Source: Acidobacteriota bacterium (GTDB lineage: Bacteria > Acidobacteriota > UBA6911). From it: DNA of 55,889 nt. Positions 41,251 to 50,219 of this stretch are shown here, piece after piece; within the stretch, counting starts at the first letter, position 1, and every line of letters begins with the position of its first letter. The notes beneath the pieces are model-generated. The model worked only from the letters and a program-made list of their open reading frames with translations. It ran no database searches and was not told the origin of the DNA. A program made the translations under genes and the position numbers. Location: the NCBI GenBank assembly GCA_003225335.1, contig QHZE01000437.1:1-55889 (forward strand). The letters run 5' to 3'.

Positions 41251-41537
41251 GAAACCACAGATGAACACAGATCCGTGTTTATCTGTTTTTATCCGTACCA
41301 TCAAGCCGAAAATCCTTCGCGAGCCGGCAAAGGATTTTCCTCAGCGTTCCTCCGCGGACGTGAGAGAAATGTAGCGTCGGCTTCCAGCCGGCAAAAGGTC
41401 CTGTTGACGCAAAAGGACTCATCCAGGCCCACATGCCCCGCAGCGCGGGACGCTACGATTTTTCCTCCCGTTCTCCGTCTCTGCGCTGAGATCCGTTTTG
41501 GTTGCGGCTATGCGGATCTGTGTTCATCTGTGGTTTC
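41251..41537. repeat. Composite palindrome with GTAG-foot REP pair
   Basis: Outer arms are GAAACCACAGATGAACACAG and ATCTGTGTTCATCTGTGGTT TC. Inside are CGAAAATCCTTCGC / GGCAAAGGATTTTC, then GTAGCGTCGGCTTCCAGCCG GC (41371 on) and, inverted, GCCCCGCAGCGCGGGACGCT AC (to 41456). The foot GTAGCGT is shared; the stems CGGCT/AGCCG and CCCGC/GCGGG are not. It fills the rbfA-ylxP gap. Confidence 0.8.
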
Positions 41538-41550
41538 ACTTTGTACTGCT

Positions 41551-41838
41551 CTAAGGATCTAGAAACGACACCTGGCAGTCTACCAGCAGGTCCTGCAGAA
41601 TCTTCTCGGCCTCCCGCACGAATTGCTGCGCCGCCTGTTCCAAAACAGCATTGTTCGGGCCGACCGTTACGGCTGCCAGTTTTGCCCGCTGCCAGAGATC
41701 CTGGTAATCGACTTCAGCAATCGAAAAGTTCGAACGCGCACGCAGGCGATCCTGCGCCTTGCGCAGAACCATGCGCTTTTCTTTCAGGGATTGCGCGTAG
41801 GGGAGATAGATTTCGAGAGTGCAATACGCAATGGGCAT
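41551..41838 (-). CDS. ylxP: DUF503 family protein YlxP
   Basis: 95 residues. CTLEIYLPYAQSLKEKRMVLRKAQDRLRARSNFSIAEVDYQDLWQRAKLAAVTVG is the family signature. It lies 36 bases after infB, its usual place between infB and rbfA; function is thought to be ribosome or RNA related but is not settled. Confidence 0.88.
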   Translation of the reverse strand: MPIAYCTLEIYLPYAQSLKEKRMVLRKAQDRLRARSNFSIAEVDYQDLWQRAKLAAVTVGPNNAVLEQAAQQFVREAEKILQDLLVDCQVSFLDP

Positions 41839-41874
41839 CGTCCAGCCGCCTGTCCGGTGCGGCTCGGATCAGAG

Positions 41875-44550
41875 TTAGAGCGAGGTGGGCTGGACCTTTT
41901 CAACTGTGTAGGCTTCGATGATGTCGCCCACCTTCACGTCCGAAAAGTGTTCCAGACCAATGCCGCATTCGAAGCCCGATTTAACCTCTGCGACGTCGTC
42001 CTTGAAACGTCGCAAGGAAATGATTTTTCCCTCGTGTATTACAATACTGTCCCTCAGCAACCGAACATCCGAGTTCCTTCGAACGATGCCATCCAGAATG
42101 TAGGACCCTGCTACCAGCCCGAATTTGGGCACCCGGAAGGTTTCACGAACCTCGGCCCGGCCCAGGTACTTCTCGCGGGTAGTGTACTCGAGCATTCCGA
42201 TCATGGCATTCTTGATATCATTCGCCACGTTGTAAATCACCGTGTACAGACGAATCTCGACGCCCTCGGCATCCGCCAGTTCCTGAGCCTTGCGCTCAGG
42301 CCGCACACTAAACCCGATAATGATGGCATTGGAGGCAGACGCCAGGAGCGCATCGGTCTCGGTGATGGCGCCGGCCGCGCTGTGCAGAATCCGGACCTTT
42401 ACTTTTTCCGTGCTCAGCTTGTTAAGCACATCGCTGAGGACTTCCACCGAGCCCTGCACGTCAGCCTTGAGAATTATGGGCAGCTCCTTGACAGTCCCCT
42501 GTCTCATCTGCTCGTAGAGGGCCTCCAGAGAAACGCGAGCCGTGGTGCGCAGCGCTTTCTCGCGCAATTTCGCCTGGCGCAGCTCCGCTACCTGACGCGC
42601 CTTGCCGGCATCTTCGAAAACCTGGAAGGAATCGCCTGCCTGCGGCAGATCCTGAAGCCCCTGAATTTCCACAGGCATAGAAGGCCCGGCGGATTCGATG
42701 CTCCTCCCGCGATCATCTATAAGAGCGCGCACGCGGCCATGCACCGCGCCAGCCACAAACACATCCCCTACACGCAAGCTGCCATTCTGGATCAAGACTG
42801 TTACCACCCTGCCCCGGCCGATGTCTACTTGTGCCTCGAGGACGACTCCTGAGGCAAGCCGTCTCGGGTTTGCCTTTAACTCCTTGAGGTCGGCCACTAG
42901 CAGAATCATTTCGAGAAGGAGGTCCAGATTGGTCTTTTGTTTGGCCGACACCGGGACCGTGACAACGTCGCCACCCCAATCCTCGGCCAGGAGACCGTGT
43001 TCCGAGAGGGCCTGTTTGACTCTTTCTGGTTGCGCGCCGGGTTTGTCGATCTTGTTGATGGCCACGACGATCGGAACGTTGGCCGCTTTGGCATGATGAA
43101 TGGCTTCCACCGTCTGAGGCATTACACCGTCATCTGCAGCCACTACGAGCACTACAATGTCGGTGACCTGGGCCCCCCGCGCGCGCATGAGCGTGAAGGC
43201 TTCGTGCCCCGGTGTATCCAGAAAGACAATGTTCCTCCCCTTTATGTCCACGTGATAGGCGCCGATGTGCTGCGTGATCCCACCAGCCTCCGTAGCCGTC
43301 ACATTGGTCTCGCGTATGGCATCCAGCAGGGAGGTCTTGCCGTGGTCGACATGACCCATAATGGTGACGACCGGTGGTCGCGTGACGCGGTCAGTCGGAT
43401 TGTCGGCGACTTCCTGCCTGGCCTCTGCTTCCTGTTCGAAGCTGATAACTTCCGCCCTGAACCCGAACTCCGCGCAGACGTCCTTTGCAACTTCCAGGTC
43501 CAGCGTCTGGTTTATGGAAGCCAGAATCCCCTTGGCTATAAGCTTCTGGATAATGTATTTGGACTTGATCTCCATCTTTTCCGCCAGCTCTTTCAGCGTT
43601 ACGCCCTCGGTAATGGCGATCGGCCTGTAGTCTTCCGGGGAGGCTGGCGGCCTTGGCAACTCCACAACTCTAGCCACACGCTCGGGAGCTTCCGCCCTTC
43701 CAGGTTTCTTCTTTTTGACGAACCTGACCGGAGCCGCCGGGCGCGCGACCGGAGTCTTCTCCTGAAGTCCTTTGAGGATTCTGTCCGTGATCTCGGGAGT
43801 GACCACTTTTTCCGTGCTCGTGCGCATCAGAATCTTGGTCTTCGCCTTTGGGACCACGATTTTCTTGGAGACGGTCCCAGGATGCGCCACAGGCTCTTCG
43901 AGACGGAGAACCGGCTCCGGTGGGGCAACCGGCTCAGTGACCAGAGGCGTGGCCGGTCCGGCCTCCACGGCAGGCTTTGTCTCTGACGGCTCGGGTTCCG
44001 GCGCCGATGGCGCTGATTCCGGGGGCGGTGGCACCTCAACCGGTGCACCAATGCCCGATAGGACCCTCTGCGCAGCTTCGAGATTTGTAAGCTCTGCCGG
44101 TTTCTGGGCGGCGACGGGAGCAACCACCTCCACAAGTTCCGCTGTTTCCCGATCATAATGCTTGCGCCCTTTGCGGGGAGCAAGAGAAAGCCTAGGGTGA
44201 GTTTCTTCTTCGTGTTTAACTTCCGGAGCTTTCTCCGGCTTTTTGACTCCCTTCTTGGCTTTGGGCGCCTCCGGCGCCTCCGCAGGCGTTACGGCTTTCT
44301 TTGCTGCAATCTTTTTGCCCTGCTTCGCGGTTTCTTCGTGCGCTTCCTTCTTCTTCTCGGCCTCTGCTTGCCGCGCTTCGTCCGTTTCCCTCTGATTGAG
44401 GATCTTCTTGCGTATGGTGTCGGCGAACGTCGCGTCGATTGTCGCGGATGGCGAAAAGACGTAAAGGCCCAACCGTTTCAGTTCAGACAGAACTACCTGA
44501 TTCTGCACTGAACATTCCGACGCCAGCTCGGCCACAGTAATCTTGTCCAT
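41875..44550 (-). CDS. infB: Translation initiation factor IF-2
   Basis: 891 residues. The N-terminal IF2-N domain ([25 protein letters not shown]) is followed by a long Lys/Ala/Glu- and Pro-rich linker, a second IF2-N-like domain, and the GTPase core near residue 400 with GHVDHGKT (G1), DTPGHEAF (G3) and NKIDKPGA (G4), then domains II-IV. The rimP-nusA-infB-ylxP-rbfA order is conserved. No ylxR is found in the 433-base repeat-filled gap after nusA. Confidence 0.96.
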   Translation of the reverse strand: MDKITVAELASECSVQNQVVLSELKRLGLYVFSPSATIDATFADTIRKKILNQRETDEARQAEAEKKKEAHEETAKQGKKIAAKKAVTPAEAPEAPKAKKGVKKPEKAPEVKHEEETHPRLSLAPRKGRKHYDRETAELVEVVAPVAAQKPAELTNLEAAQRVLSGIGAPVEVPPPPESAPSAPEPEPSETKPAVEAGPATPLVTEPVAPPEPVLRLEEPVAHPGTVSKKIVVPKAKTKILMRTSTEKVVTPEITDRILKGLQEKTPVARPAAPVRFVKKKKPGRAEAPERVARVVELPRPPASPEDYRPIAITEGVTLKELAEKMEIKSKYIIQKLIAKGILASINQTLDLEVAKDVCAEFGFRAEVISFEQEAEARQEVADNPTDRVTRPPVVTIMGHVDHGKTSLLDAIRETNVTATEAGGITQHIGAYHVDIKGRNIVFLDTPGHEAFTLMRARGAQVTDIVVLVVAADDGVMPQTVEAIHHAKAANVPIVVAINKIDKPGAQPERVKQALSEHGLLAEDWGGDVVTVPVSAKQKTNLDLLLEMILLVADLKELKANPRRLASGVVLEAQVDIGRGRVVTVLIQNGSLRVGDVFVAGAVHGRVRALIDDRGRSIESAGPSMPVEIQGLQDLPQAGDSFQVFEDAGKARQVAELRQAKLREKALRTTARVSLEALYEQMRQGTVKELPIILKADVQGSVEVLSDVLNKLSTEKVKVRILHSAAGAITETDALLASASNAIIIGFSVRPERKAQELADAEGVEIRLYTVIYNVANDIKNAMIGMLEYTTREKYLGRAEVRETFRVPKFGLVAGSYILDGIVRRNSDVRLLRDSIVIHEGKIISLRRFKDDVAEVKSGFECGIGLEHFSDVKVGDIIEAYTVEKVQPTSL

Positions 44551-44702
44551 TTAGACTACAACCCTCTCCTTAACACGTGATGTCTATCGCCGGGAATAAC
44601 GGGAGATTCTAATGCATCCCGACACCAGAATGCAACCACACGCGCTTTTTTTGGACGAAACCCCTCGGTTAAAGCGGTAGCTTACAAGTAAGGATTCGAA
44701 CG

Positions 44703-44900
44703 TCCTGTTAGACCACGGAGGCGCGAAGGACATGGAGTCACATACGGTTCTCCGCGCACTCCGTGTCTCTCACGAAAATTCCAACTCCCTTGCAATCCGT
44801 GGGCGCGCCCGCAGCTCGGGCGGCCACACAGGGCCGCCTGTACAATTGGGCAGGCACCCCTTGCGGCCATTTTCATTCGCCAGTGGCGAGCCGGAGGATC
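44703..44900. repeat. Word palindrome and GGCGGCC hairpin between nusA and infB
   Basis: GACCACGGAGGCGCGAAGGA faces TCCGCGCACTCCGTGTCTCT (44712-44772). GGGCGGCCACACAGGGCCGC C (44817-44840) is the inverted version of the hairpin at 6197-6220. The gap 44551-44983 shows no coding remnant. Confidence 0.6.
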
Positions 44901-44983
44901 GTGGAAACTTTTCATGGAAACTTTGTGGTGAGTACCCCCTTTGGCTGAGCGAATACCTCCTGCCTTTTGTATCCCGTGTGCTG

Positions 44984-46477
44984 CTACTGCGAGTCTTCCT
45001 GCTTTGAGTCAGGCGCAGTTGCGTCAGATTCCCCGCCCGCGGCCGATGCCTCGGCAGCCACTTCTTCTTCACTCGTCCCCGCGGGCTGATCCGGCGGATG
45101 CTCATCCTTGTGCAGCGGTTCGCCGGAGATCGCTTCCTTGGTCTCCCGGGATTTTTCCTCGAAGGAAGGCGCCTTGATGGCGGCGGGAAGATCAATGCCT
45201 TCCGGAACTTCTATCTCAACTTCCTCAAAGAGGTCCCGGGCGGCTTCCATGATCTTGGCGGCGGTCTTTTCGCCGATTCCCGGGATCTCCTTGAGTTTCT
45301 CTTCGCCCATCTCCAGGATGCGCTCGACATTCTCTATGCCGGCCTCCCGCAGCTTCTCGACCAGGCGTTCGCTAACACCCTCCAATTCGCCGAGCGACGT
45401 CGACGAGGATGTCAGAGATTCCATGACACTGAGAACTTCCTGCTTCTTCTGTTCCTCGCTCTTCACATCGATCTGCCAGCCGATCAGCTTCGATGCCAGC
45501 CGCACGTTCTGCCCCTTCTTGCCGATAGCCAGGGACTGCTGCTTCTCTTCTACGATGACCTCCATCCGCCTCTCCGCCGGGTCAATAATGAGAACTTTGG
45601 AGATCTTGGCGGGATTGAGCGCATTGGCCGCGTATTGAGCCGCGTCGTCCGACCACTGGACAATGTCAATTTTTTCCCCTCTGAGCTCGCGGATGATGGA
45701 ATTGATGCGAGACCCCTTCATTCCGACGCAGGCTCCGACCGGGTCTACGTCCCTGTCCGTGGAAGCCACAGCCACTTTTGCCCGGTCGCCGGGTTCGTGC
45801 ACCGCGTTCTTGACAACGATGGTTCCGTCGTAGATCTCCGGAATCTCCATCTCGAACAGACGCACAAGAAGCTGCGGATCCGTGCGAGAAAGGATTACCT
45901 GCGGCCCTTTGGCGACCGGCAGCACCTTGACAATGACGGCCCGAATGCGCTCCCCCTGTTTGTAGGTTTCCGCCCTGGACTGCTCCCGAAGAGGGAGCAG
46001 GGACTCCGTCTTGCCGATATCCACAATGATATCAGGTCCCTCGAAGCGCTTGACAATACCGTTGACCAATTCGCCGATCTTCTGCGAGTACTCGTTATAA
46101 ATGTTCTGCCGCTCCGCTTCGCGCACCTTCTGTAAGATGACCTGTTTTGCGGTCTGGGCGGCGATGCGGCCCAACACGTCGGTCGGTTTCGGCAGTTCGA
46201 CCGTGTCGTCCAAAGCGAGGCTCTCATCTATTTGCCTGGCCTCCTCAACGGAGATCTCCAAACTGGGATTCTCGACATTCTCCACAACGCGCTTTACCGC
46301 AAAGATCTCCACCAATCCGGTTTCAGGGTCGAACCGGGCGCTGATCTCTTCGTTGGTCTTGTAGTACTTCCTGGACGCAGCGATCATGGCATCTTCGAGC
46401 GCGGCGATAATCACTTTGGGGTCGATATTCTTTTCCTTGCTGATCTGTTCAATGGTTTGAGTAATGATATTGGACAT
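44984..46477 (-). CDS. nusA: Transcription termination/antitermination factor NusA
   Basis: 497 residues from ATG 46477 (MSNIITQTIEQISKEKN), GAGAGG upstream. Order: N-terminal RNA polymerase-binding domain, S1 (IVKRFEGPDIIVDIGKTESLLP), two KH domains (DPVGACVGMKGSRINSIIREL; QQSLAIGKKGQNVRLASKL), a C-terminal helix-hairpin-helix region (LKEIPGIGEKTAAKIMEAA) and an acidic tail. The upstream ATG at 46525 overlaps rimP and is rejected. Confidence 0.95.
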   Translation of the reverse strand: MSNIITQTIEQISKEKNIDPKVIIAALEDAMIAASRKYYKTNEEISARFDPETGLVEIFAVKRVVENVENPSLEISVEEARQIDESLALDDTVELPKPTDVLGRIAAQTAKQVILQKVREAERQNIYNEYSQKIGELVNGIVKRFEGPDIIVDIGKTESLLPLREQSRAETYKQGERIRAVIVKVLPVAKGPQVILSRTDPQLLVRLFEMEIPEIYDGTIVVKNAVHEPGDRAKVAVASTDRDVDPVGACVGMKGSRINSIIRELRGEKIDIVQWSDDAAQYAANALNPAKISKVLIIDPAERRMEVIVEEKQQSLAIGKKGQNVRLASKLIGWQIDVKSEEQKKQEVLSVMESLTSSSTSLGELEGVSERLVEKLREAGIENVERILEMGEEKLKEIPGIGEKTAAKIMEAARDLFEEVEIEVPEGIDLPAAIKAPSFEEKSRETKEAISGEPLHKDEHPPDQPAGTSEEEVAAEASAAGGESDATAPDSKQEDSQ

Positions 46478-46521
46478 ATGCTCAAGACCTCTCTGGCGCC
46501 CAGGGCCGGCAATGTCTCTAT

Positions 46522-47004
46522 TCAATTCTCAAATACGAGGTTCGCCTTCTCGATATCCGCCACTCCGATCTCGATCTTTCTGCCGGCACCGATCTCGAGG
46601 CCGACGCGGCCCTCGAAAACCCCCAGGAGCTTGCCTTTGAAGTTTCGCTGACCCTCCAGGGGAACCCGGGTTCGGACTCGGGCAGTCTTCCCGGCGAAGC
46701 GCTCAAAATCCTTTTCCTTCACCAGGGGCCGATCCAGACCCGGCGATGAAACTTCCAGAATATAGCTGAACGGGATCCAGTCTTCGACATCCAAAACGAC
46801 CGAGAACCGCCTGCTGAAGCGTTCACAGTCGCCCAGAGAAATCCCTCCGGGTTGGTCGACGAAAGTCCTGACGATGGAACGACCGCTGCCAACCTTGATC
46901 TCCACGAGGATAACCTCCATCCCCATCGCAGCCGCAACTTTTTCTGCGAGCGCTGTAATCCTGGTCCGCAGGGAGTCGATATCCACCCCATCTGGCCGGG
47001 CCAT
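46522..47004 (-). CDS. rimP: Ribosome maturation factor RimP
   Basis: 160 residues from ATG 47004 (MARPDGVDIDSLRTRITAL). VILVEIKVGSGRSIVRTFVDQPGGISLGDCERFSR and SYILEVSSPGLDRPLVKEKDFERFAGK are the conserved RimP blocks, followed by the SH3-like C-terminal domain. First gene of the nusA-infB operon; the leader carries a promoter and a strong hairpin. Confidence 0.92.
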   Translation of the reverse strand: MARPDGVDIDSLRTRITALAEKVAAAMGMEVILVEIKVGSGRSIVRTFVDQPGGISLGDCERFSRRFSVVLDVEDWIPFSYILEVSSPGLDRPLVKEKDFERFAGKTARVRTRVPLEGQRNFKGKLLGVFEGRVGLEIGAGRKIEIGVADIEKANLVFEN

Positions 47005-47020
47005 TCCGGACCCCCAAAAT

Positions 47021-47051
47021 AAAAAAGTGGGCAACGCGCGCCCACTTTTTG
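47021..47051 (-). promoter_or_regulatory. rimP leader hairpin (terminator-like)
   Basis: AAAAAGTGGGC pairs with GCCCACTTTTT around a GCGCGTT loop, followed on the minus strand by T-rich sequence and then GGGGG before rimP. A similar GTGGGC/GCCCAC hairpin with T run precedes rimP in many bacteria and is described as a rimP leader attenuator. A role in NusA-dependent feedback is inferred. Confidence 0.65.
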
Positions 47052-47068
47052 CAACGCTAGCGAAAAAA

Positions 47069-47097
47069 CTTATACACGAATCCGGGACAAAGATCAA
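47069..47097 (-). promoter_or_regulatory. Sigma70-type promoter of the rimP-nusA-infB operon
   Basis: On the minus strand TTGATC (47092-47097), a 17-base spacer and TATAAG (47069-47074). Initiation would fall just before the leader hairpin, giving a leader of about 60 bases. Confidence 0.65.
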
Positions 47098-47135
47098 GCT
47101 CTGCTTCGGGTTGCTTCGGAGATCAAGATTTAGCT

Positions 47136-47161
47136 TGCAGCCTGAAGGCTGAACTCCAAAC
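47136..47161. repeat. Single GGAGTTCAG-foot hairpin
   Basis: GCAGCCTGAAGGCTGAACTC C ends one base before the DUF4340 stop codon region; no inverted partner is seen nearby. Confidence 0.65.
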
Positions 47162-47162
47162 A

Positions 47163-48623
47163 CTATTTCTTGGACGTCGTCGGGGTCGGAGGATTCTCCT
47201 GAGGGGTAGGAGCTTCGAGGAAATCGGACTCGCCCTTGCCGAGCTTCCCCAACACTTCCTTGTCGGCAACCTTGACAAAAGACTCTCCCTTTACCTGGGC
47301 ATAGACACCGTCCTTTGTTTCCTTTCCAAAGGCGCAGTCAACCTTCACGGTAGCGCCTTGTTTGAGAACGACGCGAATGGCCGGCGCATCGAATCCATAG
47401 GTGGCAGGCGGTCCGGGCTTGTCCACGAACTCCTTCACCGGCTTTTCCAGCGCCTCCAGGATCCCGCTGACGCCATCCCATTTCGTCTTCTTCTTGGCAT
47501 CGCCCAGGACCCAATCTCCGCTGTCCGTGGCTTTCGTGAACGTAAAGCTGCCTTTGGAGTTCTTCAGAACGACACCGTCTATATCCCACCGCTGGAAACT
47601 CGCCAGAGTCTTGTCTCTCAGATCCGAAGGAGACTTGAGCAGTTTGTCGACAAACTCCTTTTCCACAAAGAACAGCTCCCGGCGTGATTCATCACGGGCA
47701 ATGTAGAGCTCAGTGCTTGTGCTGCCGGGCTTGTTTTCCTTTTTTTTCGCTTTTTCTTCCTTCGGTTTCTGCTCGCCCTTTTTTACCAATTTCGTTTTTT
47801 CCAGCCCCACCACGAGATGTTTGATCCCCTTGTCTTTCCCGACAGTGAGCTTCACGTCAAGGAGGGGCTTCTCGAAACCAAGGGTCCCGTAGCTCTCCGG
47901 ACCGTCGTCAACGAATTCCTTCAGCCGTGTATTGGAAAGGGATCCCAAAATGCCGTTCACAGCCGAAGAATCCGCGCCCATCTTCTCTTTGCCCTGAATC
48001 CACCAGTGGTCATTCTCTTTAACCAGCTGGACGCTTCCTTTCTCGCTCTGCAGATCCAACGACTGGACGTCGAACTGGTCGAAGCTCAAAATGGAATGGT
48101 TGCGCAGGTCTTCGAGTTTCTTCTTGAAGCCGGAAGTGGTATAGCTGGGCACCAGGAAGACTTCATTCTTCCCCTCGAGCGCCGCATATGTTGAGTTTCC
48201 CGTCGGGTTATTCCGGCCGAATCGGACCTTGTACTCTTTTCCGTCTTTGGTCTTGAATTGAAGACTAATCTCGGCAGGCTGGAGCCCGAATTGCGACAGG
48301 TCCGCCGCGTTGGCCTCGACAACGCTTTCCCGGCTGATGTCCGCAGCAGAGCTCGCCAGTCTGTTGAACTCTTCCGAGTCTGCTTCCAGCTCGCGTGGAA
48401 AAGCTATCTTCCATTGCTTCTCCCCGGTACGCACTCCGGTCACCCTTTGATCGGGATACAGCAGCTCGATTTGCTGAATCGCACTGCTCTCAACCTTCCA
48501 CAGCTGCTTCTCCTCTTGTTTGGCTTTCTCCCGCTTTTCCCCTCCCTTGATTTCATAGAAGTATAAGAAACCGCCAAAGGACGCGCAGAGTAACAGGAGG
48601 ACCAGTGTGCCCTTGAATCGCAT
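47163..48623 (-). CDS. DUF4340 protein of a Gld-type ABC operon
   Basis: 486 residues. An N-terminal anchor (about 5-24) is followed by repeated DUF4340 beta domains (WKVESSAIQQIELLYPDQRVTGVRTGEKQWKIAFP; WWIQGKEKMGADSSAVNGILGSLSNTRLKEFVDD; WVLGDAKKKTKWDGVSGILEALEKPVKEFVD). A Lys-rich linker (residues about 285-305) joins the modules. It follows GldG by three bases. The function of the operon is unknown outside gliding bacteria. Confidence 0.82.
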   Translation of the reverse strand: MRFKGTLVLLLLCASFGGFLYFYEIKGGEKREKAKQEEKQLWKVESSAIQQIELLYPDQRVTGVRTGEKQWKIAFPRELEADSEEFNRLASSAADISRESVVEANAADLSQFGLQPAEISLQFKTKDGKEYKVRFGRNNPTGNSTYAALEGKNEVFLVPSYTTSGFKKKLEDLRNHSILSFDQFDVQSLDLQSEKGSVQLVKENDHWWIQGKEKMGADSSAVNGILGSLSNTRLKEFVDDGPESYGTLGFEKPLLDVKLTVGKDKGIKHLVVGLEKTKLVKKGEQKPKEEKAKKKENKPGSTSTELYIARDESRRELFFVEKEFVDKLLKSPSDLRDKTLASFQRWDIDGVVLKNSKGSFTFTKATDSGDWVLGDAKKKTKWDGVSGILEALEKPVKEFVDKPGPPATYGFDAPAIRVVLKQGATVKVDCAFGKETKDGVYAQVKGESFVKVADKEVLGKLGKGESDFLEAPTPQENPPTPTTSKK

Positions 48624-48626
48624 CTG

Positions 48627-50219
48627 TCATCTCCTGCGACGGGTCCAAACGGTAATGCCCGCGATCAGTACGGACCCGGGCAGCACGATGACCGTCAAAT
48701 ACAGCAACATCCTCTGCTGGCTCTGAGAGAGCAAGACTCTCCGGTCTTCCGGAGACTTGGGCCGGATGGAGATCAGATCCTCCTCCTGAGCCAGCCAGCT
48801 GACCATGTTGAGGAAAAGGTTGCCGTTCCCCTGCTGGAGATAGCCGTTCGCGGCAAAATCCGAATCCCCGACAACGACCATCCGCGCCTTGACCGCCGGC
48901 TCCTTTTCCGTGGCCGGCTTCACTTCCTTTGTAACGGCGACCGCCAAGGACAGAGGGCCCTTGAGATCCTTTTTTTCATCAAAGGAGGCTTCGGCGCCGC
49001 GCAAGTCCGTCTCTCCCCAGCTGTTGGCATTGCTCTTGAAAAGGGACTCCACCGTGATTCCGCTCACGGTCTCCTTGGAAGGCCCCACAGATCGGGCGAG
49101 CGGGAAGAACGTCATGGCCTTGAACCGATCGGTGATCTTGTGAGATTCATAGCGGAGGACCAGGGGAATCTGAGGCCCTGCTCCCATAAGGCGGCCGGCG
49201 CCGCTCACATCAAGCACTACGTCGTTGTCAACCTGGACCCCCCAGCTTTTTAGAAAGCCCTCCAGGCCCGGCGCCGGGGCCGGGTCGACCATTAGCAGGA
49301 ACCCTCCCCCGCGGTTCAGGAAACCGTTCACGAACTGCATTTCCTGCTCGAACGGAGCTGTTGTGGGCCCGGCCATGACTGCAACCTTGGCGTCATCCGG
49401 GACCTTGGCCTGACTGGCCAGGTTTGTTGTTTCCACGCGGAAGCCCTGGCTCTCCAGGCCCTTCTTTGCTTCGGAACATCCCTTTCTCTCGGTATCTTCC
49501 GGAGACTTCTCACCGTGTCCCTCGATGAAGTACACCTTTTTCATTTCGGTCCGCAGCACTTTTATGATGGCGTTCGTGAGATCCTCCTCGCGCACCTCCT
49601 CGGATCGCTTTTCTATCTTTTCCCTGCGATCGCCCGCAACCAGGACCACGGTTCCGAATTTCATTTGTGTGCCGGTAAACGGATTCGAAAAAGTACCGTA
49701 TGTCGACACGTCAAACTGCTTGGCCAGAGCCGGCTGCCGGTCAGGGTCGATAAACTCATAGCGGACATGCCCGCTGCGCGTCTGGTATTCCACCAGAAGC
49801 TCCTTGAGGGGAGGATAATCCCCGCCGGGGAAAAACGCTTTGATGTCGAGAGTCTTGTTGAGCTTTTGCAGGATCTGCGTCGTCTGCGGCGCCAGCGTGA
49901 ATCTGCCCGTAGAGGTCAGATCCAGGCGCCTGGGATGCCGCTTCCCAATGAAGTTCACCCCTGAAACCAGGGCCACGACCAGCACAACAGAGACCACGTA
50001 GTTGGTCGCGTATTTTGTCGATCTTTTGCCGAGACTCGCCAGGATCTGTTGATAGTTCGCAACCAACCCGACCAGAATGAACACGCCCCCTGCAATGGCC
50101 AATCCCAAAGACCACTTGTCCCACAGGTTGGTCACCGAGTAGTAGATCGCTGCCGCAACCAGAAGCAGCAGACCCAGAGTGTCGAACTTCTGAAGAAGTC
50201 GTTTCATCAGCTTCTCCAC
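48627..50219 (-). CDS. GldG-like ABC transporter auxiliary protein
   Basis: 530 residues. Two N-terminal membrane helices are followed by an extracytoplasmic ABC_transp_aux domain (DLTSTGRFTLAPQTTQILQKLNKTLDIKAFF; FINGFLNRGGGFLLMVDPAP) and a C-terminal helix (MLLYLTVIVLPGSVLIAGITVW). It overlaps the permease gene by 13 bases. The phrase 'gliding' reflects the founder family only. Confidence 0.85.
   Translation of the reverse strand: MEKLMKRLLQKFDTLGLLLLVAAAIYYSVTNLWDKWSLGLAIAGGVFILVGLVANYQQILASLGKRSTKYATNYVVSVVLVVALVSGVNFIGKRHPRRLDLTSTGRFTLAPQTTQILQKLNKTLDIKAFFPGGDYPPLKELLVEYQTRSGHVRYEFIDPDRQPALAKQFDVSTYGTFSNPFTGTQMKFGTVVLVAGDRREKIEKRSEEVREEDLTNAIIKVLRTEMKKVYFIEGHGEKSPEDTERKGCSEAKKGLESQGFRVETTNLASQAKVPDDAKVAVMAGPTTAPFEQEMQFVNGFLNRGGGFLLMVDPAPAPGLEGFLKSWGVQVDNDVVLDVSGAGRLMGAGPQIPLVLRYESHKITDRFKAMTFFPLARSVGPSKETVSGITVESLFKSNANSWGETDLRGAEASFDEKKDLKGPLSLAVAVTKEVKPATEKEPAVKARMVVVGDSDFAANGYLQQGNGNLFLNMVSWLAQEEDLISIRPKSPEDRRVLLSQSQQRMLLYLTVIVLPGSVLIAGITVWTRRRR

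Noticed and set aside
44683-44725. tRNA-like T-arm (GGATTCGAAC...)
   Set aside because: Only the T-loop-like stretch fits; no acceptor, D or anticodon arm can be drawn on either strand.
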